Assembly (NCBI GenBank): GCA_030704615.1
Contig: CM060731.1
Span: 5,768,001-5,828,000, forward strand
DNA length: 60,000 nt
From: Takakia lepidozioides
Lineage: Eukaryota > Streptophyta > Takakiopsida > Takakiales > Takakiaceae
Direction of reading: 5' to 3'
Part shown: one piece after another, positions 1 through 11,752 of the stretch
How positions within the stretch are numbered: the first letter of the stretch is position 1
Layout: the number at the start of each line of letters is the position of its first letter
Made by a program: the position numbers and the translations under genes
The notes under the pieces: model-generated
The model's database searches: none
What the model saw: the letters and a program-made list of their open reading frames with translations, nothing else
Told to the model about the DNA's origin: nothing

Positions 1-695
1 CCCTCTGACCCAATGGATCTTGGTGCAAAAGTACTAAAGCATGTTTCCCTGTGGCCTTCTCACAAAGACTAACCTGCATTTGGGATCAGTTTCCTACCCT
101 GTTGTGCTCAAAGCAATAGTATCCTGCAGGGACTAAGCCCTCAAGCCTACACTGAAGCAAAAAGATGGATCTGTCCAATCACAAATGTCTCCATCTACCT
201 GTGCACTCCAACTCAGTCCCCTCTCATCTATCTGTACCTGTGCCGTTCATTATTTTCAAACAGAAGCAATGGATTAAACATATCAAACATACTCAATCAC
301 AAAGAAGAAACATAAAGTAAATTTGAAAGAACATGAGTTGATATGAGCATGGAAACTAACATGAAGAAACTCGCCAGTCTCGGCCTCCTTCTCTCTGCAT
401 ATCCATCATTTCTTTCAGTAGTAATCTAATTTTTGGAATGCTAAAAAAACTCCACCCCCAAAAATACTCACTTAATAGCTGAAGGGAAGATGTCAAAAGG
501 AGGAAATAAAGACAGATGAAATGATGATTAGATAACAGAACGCCTATGACGTATTACAAAGCCCTTCAGTATCTATAGTGTACCTTATGGAACTCTTATT
601 TCAGGGAAGATGAGCAACAGCCCCATAAGCCTACAAGACCACTAAGAAGGAAAATATATGGAGAGCAGAAAGAAATTGGATAAAGAAAATGGCAC
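1..695. other. TH1 intron, no exon seen
   Basis: This stretch follows the last TH1 exon recognised on the minus strand. I looked on that strand for the next thiamin-phosphate synthase block (the REK and NDRVD-type motifs) and did not find it, so the remaining exons probably lie beyond the left edge. Nothing else is recognisable here. Confidence 0.5.
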
Positions 696-3600
696 CTGAT
701 TTGGATGATAGTAGCCCCTCCTTCAATAGCCCCCCTAACTGCCTCTGGAGTGGAACGGCCCCAACGTTTGTTCATTGCCACATCTGTGACTGCATACAGG
801 AGAAGAGACTCAGGCTGGAACGCTGATTTGCTCTCCCAGTCAGTCAACCTGAAGAGGTGGTTAAGAGGACCTTGCGCCCCTTTCCCTATGGACAGCCCCA
901 CACTCCTTTCAAGCGCCTCTGATATGTACTGTTTTGCTGCCTGTGATTTGGCCCCAAGGGCAGAGACAAAAAACTTTGTCAGAAGGTACTTCCATTGAGC
1001 TACCCTTCAGTCTTCCTTCAGGAGGAGAGGGACTGGTCTTTAAATCAAGCTGCACATTCGTAACCATGTGCCTGGTTGAATGATCTGTTGGGGACTGGGT
1101 GGGAAAGCCTGACTGTAATTTTGTTGTTTCTGGGTGCATTCTTAAGTAGACATCTTTATTGCCTCCTCCACCGGGAGTAGACCATGTAACAGTGTCAAAA
1201 CCATTTAATCTTCATTGTAACTTCCCCAGTCAATGTTTCCATTAACAGATCCACCTTCCTTAGTTCGACAACCCTTACCTTGTGGTTGATACCCATCATC
1301 CATGAATATCATCAAGACCATTAGCCCCTTGATGGGCTATGCTTGGAGATGGCCTATGGTTCCGCCTCTGGTCTTGTAGGATCAAGGGAAAGATGTGGAG
1401 AGTTGTCCACAACTTGTATGCTCACACCAAAAGCTGTGTCACTGTTAACGGACAGAAGTCCAACTTCTTTGACATAGACCAAGGTGTAGCTCAAGGATGT
1501 ACTCTCTCCCCTCTGCTCTTCAATGTTTTCATCAATCAACTCCTCGAGGATGTGGAAAGTGAGGGATTTGGGTTAAGGGTGGGTGATACCACCATACCAG
1601 CCCTTATGTTTGCGGATGACTTCGCAGGCATAGGGGAGACTCCAACCAATCTCCAGGAGTTGATTGATTGCGCGAAGAGATACTTTGATCTTTGGGGGCT
1701 AGAGGCTAATGTCAGCAAATGTGCAGTGGTAGCATTCAACGACAGAGGAGAGGGAGGAAGTGATCTTAAGTGGCAGTGGGGTAGCCAAGAGATCCCGGTC
1801 CTCCCTTCCTACACTTACCTGGGCGTTGAGTTCTCCTCCAATTGTAATTGGGATGCACATATCCGGAAAGTTGTTCAAACTGGCAAGGGCAAAGCTCTGG
1901 GGCTCACTAAATTTTTCCACTGCAGAGGGGTCAACTCTGAGGTTAAGAAAACCATGCTTTGTCGCGTTATTAGACCTGCCTTGGAGTACGGATCTGCTAT
2001 ATGGGTTGATAACTCCAACCAGGCTAAGTCTCTAGAATCCATTCAAGTGGGGGTGCTTAAGGAGTGTATGTCAGCATGCTCCAAAACAGCCAATGTGGCT
2101 GTTCGGGGTGAGTTTGGCATTCTGTCCTTAAGCTCCCGACGAGATGAATTCAAGGTCAGATGGTGGGGTCAGCTGCAACATATGCCCAACACCAGATATC
2201 CTAAGTTAATCGACTCTATATCTTGGAAACAGGACCGCCCTGTCAAACAGGCTAAGTCCTGGCAGAAGAGAGTAGAAGAGATCCTCAAGGACCTGGACCT
2301 GGATCCGCAAGTCTTGACCCTGCTGGATAAATCTGACTTAGAGGCTGTAGTGTCCTCAGCCATGTCTGTTGCCATGAGATTGTCTGATGAAAATGAAGTT
2401 AGGCAGAAAACTTCCCTGAACTTGTTTCCAGTCTGTGGGGGAGGACATCTTGGATGACCTCAAGGGTCTACCCACTCTCAGCACTAGACTGAAATTTAAA
2501 CTCAGGGCAGGAAGCCTACCTTTGAACAGCAAACAGAAGCAGAGAGGAAAGGGAGAGTGCAATTGCCCGTTGTGTGGGCAATCTGAAGACAGTATTCATT
2601 TTCTGATACACTGTCCGGGGTTCTCTCACCAAAGAGACGCTCTCTTCAAATCTATTAAGGGTATTGTGCCTGTACCCCTGTTTACCAACTTTGAAAGTCT
2701 CGAGGCTGAGCCAAAAGCCCAGGCCCTCCTGAGGCCTAGTTTTTGGGCAAATCACACACAGCAGATTGATGCTTGTGTGAAGGGATTTCTAGAGGATATC
2801 TGGAAAACCCGGATTAATTCTATATATGGAGGTAAGTCTTACTACCAACGTCAGCCCCTGACAGAGGTAGGTTCTGTCCCTTTTGTTCCCGCTCAAACTG
2901 GGCGCGGGGTCAATGGCCACAAGGCTACGGCAAACAACGTCTTATGAGTACAATCTATAAAGATATTACCTAGTCATCTCCATATGCTTTCAGTAACCAA
3001 CACTACCAACCAACCACAATTTCTCTTTTTCAGTCCAGTAGTATCTGCATCGTAACCACAATCTCGATTATCCTCCGCATATCAAGTTCTATGGATGTCA
3101 AGGTCCTCTAGTATTATCCCTTAACATCCCTCAGGACTCAAGGTTTCATCTTGTTCTCCAAAACAAGTACTCTACATGCACTGAGGGCACTCAAAATCTG
3201 AGAGACTAGAGATTGAGGCTCAAGAGCATATTTTATGTGAACTTTCCACCTTGGAGAATAACTCGATATGGACTAGTTAGATATGGTTGTGGTGGCTGAT
3301 TGTTGGGTTGCCATCTGTGTTTGTTTCCTCTTTTTTCTGACCCATAAGCTCATTTCTTCTCAGTTGACTTGTATACTGTTCTCTGCTATACAAAAAACAA
3401 TATAGATGGCATCAACAGGAGCCACTGCGCAACTACCCACTTGTTCTCTTCTCAAAATGTCTGAGGATCCATAGGGCTGGAACAAAAAATGAAATTATGC
3501 TATTTTGGATAAATACCAGAATGGCAGGAAGCATAGGGTTTCCTTTGGCTAGTTCAGCCGCTATTGCAGATGCCAATGTGCAGCCTGTGCCATGTGTATT

Positions 3601-6600
3601 CCGCGTCTCAATGCGAGGCCCAGGGAGCTCATGCCATTCCTTGCCTGCATATATGTCCATCAAAAGAATCTTCAGCAATGGTACAGAAGCCTGACCTCAA
3701 TAAATCAAGGATTTGATAATGTACACTATACTGGAAACCCTATATTGGGTTGCCCACTAAGCAGGATTACTCCAATCCAACTGTCTGAGAAGGGATGGAT
3801 AAAAATGTCTTGAGCTTGTGCATCTATATTCATGCCTTAGCAGCAAACATAAAACTGCAACATGTAAGTCCCACAACCCATTATGCCAGGAATGCCTCCA
3901 TCCAGGATGAGAATGGTCTACTCAACAGCCATCCAGAAAATTCTGTAGAGGAGTTGCTGGAAGCAAAAGTGATAATACCATCATATAGAACATCGACAAT
4001 GTCGCCTGGACCCGGTAAATGCCCACCCTTGACCAAAACGTAACTGTAAACAGCCACCAACCATTGCTAATTCATATCGATAACTATCTGGTCTGATACA
4101 GACTGCCATTTGATCCTGACTGCAATCTATACATCCATGTACATGTAAGGGAGAATCCAGACAGTTCAATGGCAAAATCAGTAGGAAAGATAGACCATCT
4201 ATCCGGCAAAAATAGATGCTCTGCAAAGTAAGAAACAGGACCCCTAGAAAGCATCAACCAACAATTAACAGTAATTATGACCACAGCCTTGTGCTCCCCT
4301 CCAACTTCATCTTTTCCCTCAGTGGGTGCAAATGTATGCAACACAAGAAGATGAAGAGAAAAACTAACTGAGGCCCCAGGCGGTGAATGGCAGCTGCAGC
4401 AGTGCGCATGTCAGAGATATTTCTCACACACTCTCCTCCAAGCAAGGCTGATGCCTCAGGTATGTTTGGGGTCACCAGGTCTGCCAATGGGAAGAGTTTG
4501 CCCCTACAAAGAAGAAGCCACATAATGATCCAAACTGAAGAATCATTCATCACATAAAGGTTTAGTTGATCTCTCTGTCTCTTCACGAGGAAAGAGAAAA
4601 CATACTAAAACAACCTAGCCAAGCAGATAAACGTCAACTGAGAAAATTTATCAGTACCTCTATCAGAAAGACTTCAGTAGTAGTAACCGTTTACAAATAC
4701 AATAGCTCGTGCAATAACATACCGAAGGGCACTAAGAGTAGCTGCCTCCACTAGCTTGTCACCACTTGTGGCCACCATAACTGGATCCACCACTAGCGCT
4801 GCCATGCCCTCCGCCACACCAATCTCTAGAGTCAGATTACCAGAGTTTTTACCTTTACTGTTGTACATTCAACTTATTTGATTACAATAAGCACAAACTT
4901 ACAGCAAAGAATGCTGTCATCTTGCACCCATATTGACAAAAAGAAACTTTGTGAGCAGCACATGAAGTACCTTTGACAGGATGGCTCTTGAGCACAGTGC
5001 AGAGACCCATTATTATGTCCACTGTTGGCAACATGCCTGTCTTTACCTGCATTTATCCCACCTCTCCCAGTGAAAACATTTACGAATCCTCAAATACTGT
5101 GTGCAATTTGGTCCAAACAATTCTTCATGTTTAAGGAAATAGCTTTGGCCCCTCACTAATGAATGGCATCAGCTGTATAGAACAACCAAAGCACTAGCTT
5201 GTATGGGGCAGTAATAAACTCGAAGACTGAGATCTCTAGCCTGGAGCCTGATATACACCATCCTTGCCTTATTCTAGCATCTTACAGTAGGTGACCTTGA
5301 CCAAATCTCTTCTTGGTCAAGGCGTATCTTGATGCCCACACAGTTTGTGCCAGATCATTACTTTTCAAAGAGTTCCACTCCAAAGTTGGTGGACGAAAGA
5401 GACGACATGTAGAGACACGAAGGGAGATACTCGTGATGTTGCTAAAGATGCTTTACCCTGAATAATTGCAGCAGAGAGTCCAGATGAGCCAGAGTCAAAA
5501 GAGAAAGAAAGAGAGAGACTGCAATAGAAAAAGTAAAAGCAACAGCAACTTTACAACGCCCACAGGGGGGCCGAAGACCCATGGGACCATAGACCCTGCG
5601 CACACTACCTTTGTGAGGGGCTCACTACAGTAGTGTGACATACCATTATAGTTCAGGGTTTTCCAGATATCCTCTAGAGAGCCCTTCACACACACATCAA
5701 CTTGCTGTCTGTGAGCTGCCCAGGAATTAGACCCCAACAGGGCCGGGGCTTTAGGCTTAGCCTCAAGATCTTCAAAAGTTGGTGAAAGAGAACATAAAAG
5801 AGGATAGAACCAAAATAGATGCAGAAGGAAAGAATTTGCTCTCACCACGTCAGCACCAATGTCGGACAGCACCGATTGCAGCTGTGTGTCTACAAAGTCT
5901 GCTGGGAGTCTGTGGATACCCTGCATTGCACCTTCATCAACTTCAAGCCCATGCCCCAACCTAAACCGTTCCATCCATGCTCCTGCTCTCTTTCTCTTTC
6001 TCTCTCCCTTTCTCAAAGAAATTAGTCGGGATATAGAGGCCCAGTATAAGGGGTCTCAGTTTTGTGATAGGAGTTTCTACAATGCTCACATAGATTGTGA
6101 CCGGGACCGAAGAGGCATCCTACCATCAACTTGAAGTAGGTACAAACTGTTTTTACTAATCATCACCCTTTAAACAACTAGATTAACTAAGTTGCCCGCA
6201 TCCATCCAAGGAGATCAAGAAATGCACCTGCACACCAGCTGTATTTTGAGCTGTAACCGCAGTGATTACTGTTGTACAATAAACACCAAGGGCTGCACAA
6301 GCTTTTATGTCTGCTTGAATTCCAGCACCCCCACCAGAATCCGACCCTGCAACTGAGAGAACCTGCGGAACCCTCCTAGGGACATCACCCTGGCTCTCCA
6401 ATGACACTGTCATGCTTGCTTGAATCAGACCACTCGGAGAACTCTCCCAACGAGGTACAAGGATAGGGAACTTGATCGAAGGAGGTGAGAGAGGTCGAAA
6501 GAAATTTCCCCTGGGATATGTTGCTCCTTGGCAGGTTCTAAAATATGGCCATACAGGCCTCCAATGTAAGTCCATCAAGACCACACGAGGTAGGGTATGA

Positions 6601-6662
6601 GAAAAGGCCGAGAGAGAAGTGTGGAGAGGGACCTGGGGCCGTATTGGACGATGTATGTACAA
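696..6662 (-). CDS. TH1: TH1, bifunctional HMP-P kinase / thiamin-phosphate synthase (3' part off window)
   Basis: Plant TH1 phosphorylates HMP-P (ThiD domain) and joins HMP-PP to HET-P (ThiE domain) to give thiamin phosphate in plastids. Eight exons were traced: 6662-6228, 5920-5846, 5046-4971, 4825-4723, 4503-4369, 4043-3979, 3644-3517 and 940-696. All have GT-AG borders and keep frame (421 codons). Exon 1 gives about 100 residues rich in Ser, Pro and Arg, a likely transit peptide, then [20 protein letters not shown]. Later motifs are [37 protein letters not shown] and the anion-hole/catalytic [20 protein letters not shown]. Exon 8 holds the linker [10 protein letters not shown] and the start of ThiE ([17 protein letters not shown]). 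The start could instead be the Met at 6575. Intron 7 (2.6 kb) carries an antisense LINE and intron 2 a sense LINE tail. The rest of ThiE is outside the window. Confidence 0.9.
1339..2950 (+). mobile_element. 5'-truncated LINE (reverse transcriptase C-terminal half)
   Basis: The first reading frame (1339-2457) has non-LTR reverse transcriptase blocks: [20 protein letters not shown] and the catalytic [10 protein letters not shown]. The second frame (2435-2947) carries [20 protein letters not shown], a zinc-finger-like C-terminal motif. The two frames meet at a run of five G near 2435, so a one-base indel breaks the ORF. No endonuclease or ORF1 is seen, so the copy is 5'-truncated. It lies antisense inside TH1 intron 7. 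Its 3' end is shared with fragments at 5.5 kb and 59.5-59.9 kb. Confidence 0.85.
2951..3516. other. TH1 intron 7 remainder
   Basis: Lies between the LINE and TH1 exon 7. No ORF, RNA gene or repeat structure was recognised. Confidence 0.5.
5530..5790 (-). mobile_element. LINE 3'-end fragment in TH1 intron 2
   Basis: Read on the minus strand it encodes [15 protein letters not shown], then [17 protein letters not shown] and EPLTKV. This parallels [32 protein letters not shown] and QPLTEV at the end of the 2.4-2.9 kb LINE. Only the terminal 250 bp or so is present, typical of severe 5' truncation. It is in the same orientation as TH1. Confidence 0.75.
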
Positions 6663-6682
6663 TTGGGGAGGAAGAAGATATG

Positions 6683-6905
6683 TTATCTTTTGTAAGAAAC
6701 TCCAGCCACAGTCCCATCGCTGTTGACATCAAGCCAGACTCGATCCAACCTGAGGTCTCCAGTTCGGAAGAACCCAGCGGGGCCGAAGATGATGTCGAGT
6801 CTTATCATGTCCGAATGCATTTGCTTAATGGCCTGCAAGTAATCCATTCCTGCCAGCGTTGGCCATCCTGGACTCGGCCCTGCCAAGTACCCCAACAGAA
6901 TCAGT
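6683..6905 (-). CDS. potato inhibitor I-like exon (serine protease inhibitor family)
   Basis: The frame reads [34 protein letters not shown], then stops at 6683. This matches the potato inhibitor I / chymotrypsin inhibitor 2 layout: an early WPxLxG, a helix, a reactive loop, then D(F/Y)RxDRVxxxVDxxG. About 65 residues follow the likely acceptor AG at 6905-6906, close to the usual length. The reactive-loop stretch ([12 protein letters not shown]) departs from the usual PEGSPVT form, and the usual VPRIG end is replaced by VAGVSYKR. No in-frame ATG precedes the WP motif, only an in-frame stop, so the initiator must be in an upstream exon. I could not fix that exon; 7283-7212 on the minus strand is open with a GT end but the phase does not fit. 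The stop lies 20 nt before the longest TH1 ATG. Confidence 0.6.
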
Positions 6906-7418
6906 TAAGAGTGGAGTCCCATCAAGATGATGAATGACTTGCGTCAACTGTTCCATATCGAGTACCCAGATTCTTCCAATATTTCCCAGAAAATGTTGCT
7001 CGACAAATTCTGCCTCCCAAAACTCACAGATAAGTTAAGACAAATCTAAACAAAGCAACGGGCATGAAAAGAAGATGATGGACCAGTTTCCTTTGGAGAT
7101 CTATGAAGTCTCGATAGTTGGAAAGCAGACAGAAAAACCATGTGCTGCCTGGAGGTTATAGAGCTCGAAGTTTTCGTCTGTTTTCGTTATCATAAGCAGC
7201 TGTTTGGGGCTCTTCCTACCTCGTTTGGGGATTTTTTGGGCTGCTTGTCCAGAGCCTCTTTGAGGTTCCCACGGACGTTATCAAGACCCATTTCATTTCT
7301 TTCTCTCGTCTGTTTACCTGTGCCGTAATGGCAATATGGATCGGAGAAATGGTTTGGAAAGAAAGCATGAACTCGTTACATACGATTGGGGTGCCAGATG
7401 CCGCGCTCTCTGGGCTGG
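6906..7418. promoter_or_regulatory. upstream region of inhibitor exon / TH1
   Basis: No clear gene. A short minus-strand open stretch (7283-7212) with KEALDKQ and a GTAGGAAG donor could be a 5' exon of the inhibitor or of TH1, but its phase does not match the next acceptor. It is followed outward by a GA-rich tract of a kind common near plant promoters. Confidence 0.3.
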
Positions 7419-7428
7419 GAGAGAGAGG

Positions 7429-7471
<43 letters not shown>

Positions 7472-7473
7472 AG
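7419..7473. repeat. (GA)n microsatellite
   Basis: About 50 bp of nearly pure GA dinucleotide, with a few GGGA interruptions at each end. Confidence 0.95.
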
Positions 7474-7828
7474 CTGTGCATGGGAGGCAACGCGAGCATG
7501 CTTGATGTGTTTGTTGAGCAGAATTTGGTTTTGGAGTGTAAGTTAGAGATTTGAAAAGCGGATGTGTGAGGATTTGGCAATCTCTCAATGGTGGTGGTTG
7601 TGGAAGGTGCAGGACGTTGTTGCCAGAATGTTGCCCAGTACTGTAGCCGATCCGCTTGGTTGCCTGTTTGCTGAGAAACATATTTCTATTTGCGATGATG
7701 AAGGTTGTGGGGTATTCTACTGGCACCCCGACCTTGATGACCTCTATTGAAAGATGTGAGAATGTGAGGAAAGTGAGGCAGGACACCTGAAAGAGGCCGT
7801 GGAGATTTTGAACCGAGGAGGTATTTTG

Positions 7829-10664
7829 CAGTGTTGGTCGGTTATCAAGGAGCCACCCGGTTAATTACAGGTTATTTGCCGGGTAAGGGTAACCATAGTG
7901 GGAGGTTATGAGCATAAGAGCATCTCCACGGTGCCACCGCACTTGCCCCAAAACGGCAATCTACAGGGGCGGGGTCCAAAAAAGTGCTCCACGATTGGCT
8001 CAGCCTGGCAGATTTGCTGCTGGCCCCGCCTTAATCCTGATGCCTGGCACTTTTGCCAATTATACGGGACCCGCCAACCACGACACATTGAAACGACACA
8101 TTGAACTTGAGAGCAGGGTGGCGGCTGCGCTGTGACGCTACTTGCACTCATGTGGAGATTACTATCGGTTTGCATTGATGCAAATCATATTTTTTCCTCC
8201 TGATATATTTGCTCTCCTTCTTCCACATTGTCAACACTTCAAACAATTATTTTGTTCGTGCACGTTGTGAGTATGGCTAGTTCAAGTTCAGGTCAAACTG
8301 TACGGCTGTACAGGAAAAACGAGTTTCTAATTTGTCTGCTCCACCTCGCGAAAGTTCAGGATCGGCTAACTTTAGTGAGCAAATTGTCAGTGAGATTGAA
8401 CTTGAGAGACAGGTAGATGTTGTTGCACCATCTGAGGGTATCAATGTTGCAGAGGATGTTTTACAGGTGCAACTAAATAGTTTGCATGCCCAAGCACGTT
8501 TCTGGAAACCTTATGCGTGCTCTTCCATTTGCTGGTCATTCGTCGCAGTCAACGATGGCGGAGCTATTGATGTTGGTGTGTATAATCTGTCATGGTGCAT
8601 CTGTGAGTTCAGATCTTTTAGCTCTTCGCACTCGTTGCAGAAAAGGCTTGATTACTTACTTCAAGGCCAATGGTATTAGTGCCATGAGAAAACATGTTGA
8701 GACGAGCACTTACGCTTAAGTAGTAGATACGATGAAGAGGTGAGCAGCAGGGCAAAGGATCTTTCGGAACATCAACCTGCAAAGAAGCGCCCAAAAGTCA
8801 CACCTGGTATGATCACTGAGTTCTTTTCTTCAGAAGACCTTTCAAAAATGACACACCCACACAAAAGTCCTTCCTTGAGAATCTTCTTTTGTTTGTGATT
8901 ACTTGTCGCTGAGGACAGTAGAATCAGTGTGGTTGCAAAGGTTGGCATTGTGCTGGTGTCCAAGAATTGTGTTTCCAAGACGATCAGTGTTTACAGACAA
9001 AATCTTGTCTGGTCTGGTTGACAAAACTGGAGCAAAGTATGTCATTTCAGTATTGACGTCGTGTATCATACCAACCGCCACCTTCGACTTATGGATACCT
9101 TTGACTTATGGATGTCAAGAGGTGCGCATGATATTTTCGCCGTTGTCGTTAATTTTCTATCCTCCAAAATAGGAGCCCAGACATGTGACGATTGGTTTAT
9201 TTGAAGTAAATCAAACTACTGGACAGGCCATGGCGATGCAGCTGCAAAATGTGTAAGACAAGTTTTCTTTGACAAATAGAATCATTTGTTATGTCAAAGA
9301 CGAAGGATCTAATTTGTCTACTCTAACCGTTGCATTAAGATCCATCGTGAGTTGTGAACCATTGGGATTGGAAGAGCCTTTCTCAAGAAATTGCTTCGCA
9401 CATGCCATGTCTAAGGTTTGTCAATATGCAAGCACTGATGAGAAAGTCTGTCGAAGGTTCTCTTATGTGTCCATCAAAGCTGCTCAAAGTGACATACAAA
9501 AATGTATCACCTAGCCTAAGAAATCCAGAAAAGGCCGACAAGCATGGGATGCAGCTTGTATCGCTAAGGGACTCCGCCCAAGAAAGCTCAACACTCCTGT
9601 GAAAACTAAGTAATCAGTTGTTTCATAGAATTTCGCTAAACGAGTTTGACAGGGAGCTCAAAGACTTCAAGATCAACATGCAGAAAGAAGTGATTAGTGT
9701 CTTGACTCATTTTTTGTCATTCATACACAAATTTGACAAAAAAAAATGTCATAACATGCTTGCTTTAATGCTCGATCCTCGCTTCAAAGGGCTTGCCCTA
9801 GTCAGTGAGTTCGTAGGAAGAGATGCAGCTCTTCGTATTGTTCAGGAGTATGACCAGTAATCTCTCATACATCTGCTCACAGATTGTCACCGTCGCATTG
9901 TTGGGTTTGATGGTCATGAAGAGTCACAAATTGATCCAGCACGCTTCAACACACTTGATCTTTTCCAAATGTCAGTGACGATATCAGAGACAAACAAAGA
10001 GTTTGTGACCAGGCCGGAATTGTCATCATTCCAACGCTTTATAGTGGACTTGGAGAGGTGTAATGAGCGTTTAGTGTGGTGGAAGTCCAATGAAGTCACA
10101 TTTCCTACTGTGGTTTTGTCGACAAATTCTAGGCATCGTTGGCAGCCAGGATTGAAACCGAAAAGATCTTTTCTCTTGTAGATTTACTTACATCACTACG
10201 ACGATGCAGACTTCAAATCAAGAACCTGGACAAAATAATATTTGTTGTAAGAAACTGGCCAGATGATCCACTTTAGAACAATGTCAGGAAATTGACGATG
10301 ATCTTGAAAAGATTTTGGAAGAAAATTTTGACGAAGAGATTGAGGGAGAAAAATACGTGCTCCTAGATCATCTGTCATAGGTTCTGCAGCCTGCTTAGAG
10401 TACTTCAGTTGTATCCGATGGTACGCACGTTATATTTCGGTTATATTCGGTTATAACAAAGACCTGACTTGAAATATCACCTCAGGCTATTATTTGTTTA
10501 TGAACTGGCAAATAACCCGACCCCACGTATTATAACCATAACATGCAAATAACCTTCATTCAAGGTGCATATTTTACCTACAACCGGAGGTTATTACTAT
10601 GTGAGTCAGCTTGTATAACCTGAACCTCATGAGCTTTGAAAAATTTGACAACCGACCAACACTG
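7829..10664 (+). mobile_element. hAT transposon, non-functional, with TIRs and target duplication
   Basis: The left end is CAGTGTTGGTCGGTTATC and the right end, inverted, is CAGTGTTGGTCGGTTGTC. The 8-bp flanks are GTATTTTG (7821-7828) and GTATTTTT (10665-10672), matching at 7 of 8 positions. Eight-bp duplications and CAGTG ends are typical of hAT elements. GGTTAT and its complement recur within both subterminal regions (7840-7900 and 10430-10620). Length is 2,836 bp. Confidence 0.9.
8470..10378 (+). pseudogene. hAT transposase remnant
   Basis: A BED-like zinc finger region is visible near 8560-8715 (CIICHGA, then ISAMRKHVE). It is followed in shifting frames by FDLW with HDIF (9085-9140), KDEGSNLSTLTVALRSIVSC (9296-9355), ALMLDPRFKGLALVSEFVGR (9762-9822) and the C-terminal dimerisation block WWKSNE (10077), ETERIFSL and VVRNWPDDPL (to 10270). 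These are the usual hAT transposase landmarks in order. Several stops and frameshifts rule out a working enzyme. Confidence 0.85.
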
Positions 10665-11140
10665 GTATTTTTCCAGACTCAAAAACGTATGTCTGCCTAT
10701 TGCAGGAATGCATCAAGATGAAAGCCCTATCAGAAGGGAAACAAATGCATGACCATATATTATCCTAAGTGGATTGAAACCAGACATCTTTCTACTCAAC
10801 ACCCTCGTCAACATGCATGCCAAGTGTGGGAGCGTTGTGGATGCACGCCTAGTGTTTGACACAATGCCTAGACGACGTTTGAGTACATGGAATATGATGA
10901 TGGCAGGATATGCTAAGCAAGGATATGTAAAGAGGCCTTTGAGACCTATGAGAAAATGATGAGGGAAGGGGTGACACCCAACCAGGTCACATTCATTTGC
11001 GTTCTCAAGGTATGTTCCAGCCTGGCAGTTCTTGAAAATGGCAGAATTGTCCATGCTGACATCCGAAAAGTTGGCGACCATTTCCTCAATTGTGCCTTCC
11101 ATCTTAACTAATTAAAGAACAAACTTTAGGCTCGTCAAAC

Positions 11141-11752
11141 TGTCAAGGACGAGAACATGACTGAACACAAACAAAATATCAGACTAGAGGTATAAGACTA
11201 GACAAGAAGTCAAGGTCGGCGTGGCTGAATGCATGATGAGTAAACAGGAGTCAAGATGATCTTTATAACAATGGACAAGAGGACAAGATATTGGAACTCG
11301 ACTTGAATACTGGAATGCTCGAAACTGGACTAGAGTGCCAGATACTGGAAACTAGGCTAGAGTACTGGAAGCTGAACTGGAGTATTGGATCTACAACAAG
11401 AGTAGCTTGAACTTGTGTTGGCGAGACTGAAGAGTGTCCAGTCTCGCCTCCTATATATACTGGCTACTAGGAAGTTCCCTAAGAAGCTTCCCCAATGGAG
11501 GTTTCTTGATGGAGAAGTTTCCTTAAACAAAGGAGGTATCTTGATAAGAAGTTTCTTTCAAAAGAAGCTTCATGAGCAGTTTCCCAAGTTACTTTCGGTA
11601 ATTTGGTAAACTCCCGATAACTTGGTAACTAATGTTAACTCATGGTAGATCATGATAAATCACGGTAAATTATGGTAACTTTTGATAATATGATAACTTG
11701 GTAACTTCTGGTATTTACTCCCGGTAAGTTCCTCTGGGCTATGTCCGTGACA
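11141..11752 (-). mobile_element. LTR of retroelement family 1, inverted relative to the copy at 12.5 kb
   Basis: On the minus strand it begins TGTCACGGACATAGCCC and ends CGTCCTTGACA. It contains CCAGTATATATAGGAGGCGAG (a TATA-like region) and a run of CCAGT-rich repeats. It is closely similar to the split LTR at 12473-23196, but in the opposite orientation. No matching 5-bp flanks were found (CAAAC against CCAAG), and no primer binding site or polypurine tract adjoins it. It may be a remnant of a deleted element. Confidence 0.75.

Larger units (their letters stand above)
7783..11103 (+). pseudogene. PPR (PLS-type) pseudogene split by a hAT element
   Basis: Left of the hAT the frame reads AGHLKEAVEILNRGGI. 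Right of it the frame continues IFPDSKTYVCLLQECIKMK and SEGKQMHDHIL. Then, after a one-base shift, it reads SGLKPDIFLLNTLVNMHAKC, FDTMPRRRLSTWNMMMAGYA, and finally GVTPNQVTFICVLK with CSSLAVLENGRIVHADI. These are the tandem 35-residue motifs of land-plant PLS pentatricopeptide proteins, which bind organelle RNA. The copy has frameshifts, an internal stop, no N-terminus and no editing-type C-terminal domain, so it is dead. Confidence 0.8.

Noticed and set aside
7376-7786. A 136-codon minus-strand ORF upstream of TH1
   Set aside because: About a third of it is the GA/CT microsatellite read as Ser-Leu, and the rest overlaps the PPR remnant on the other strand.
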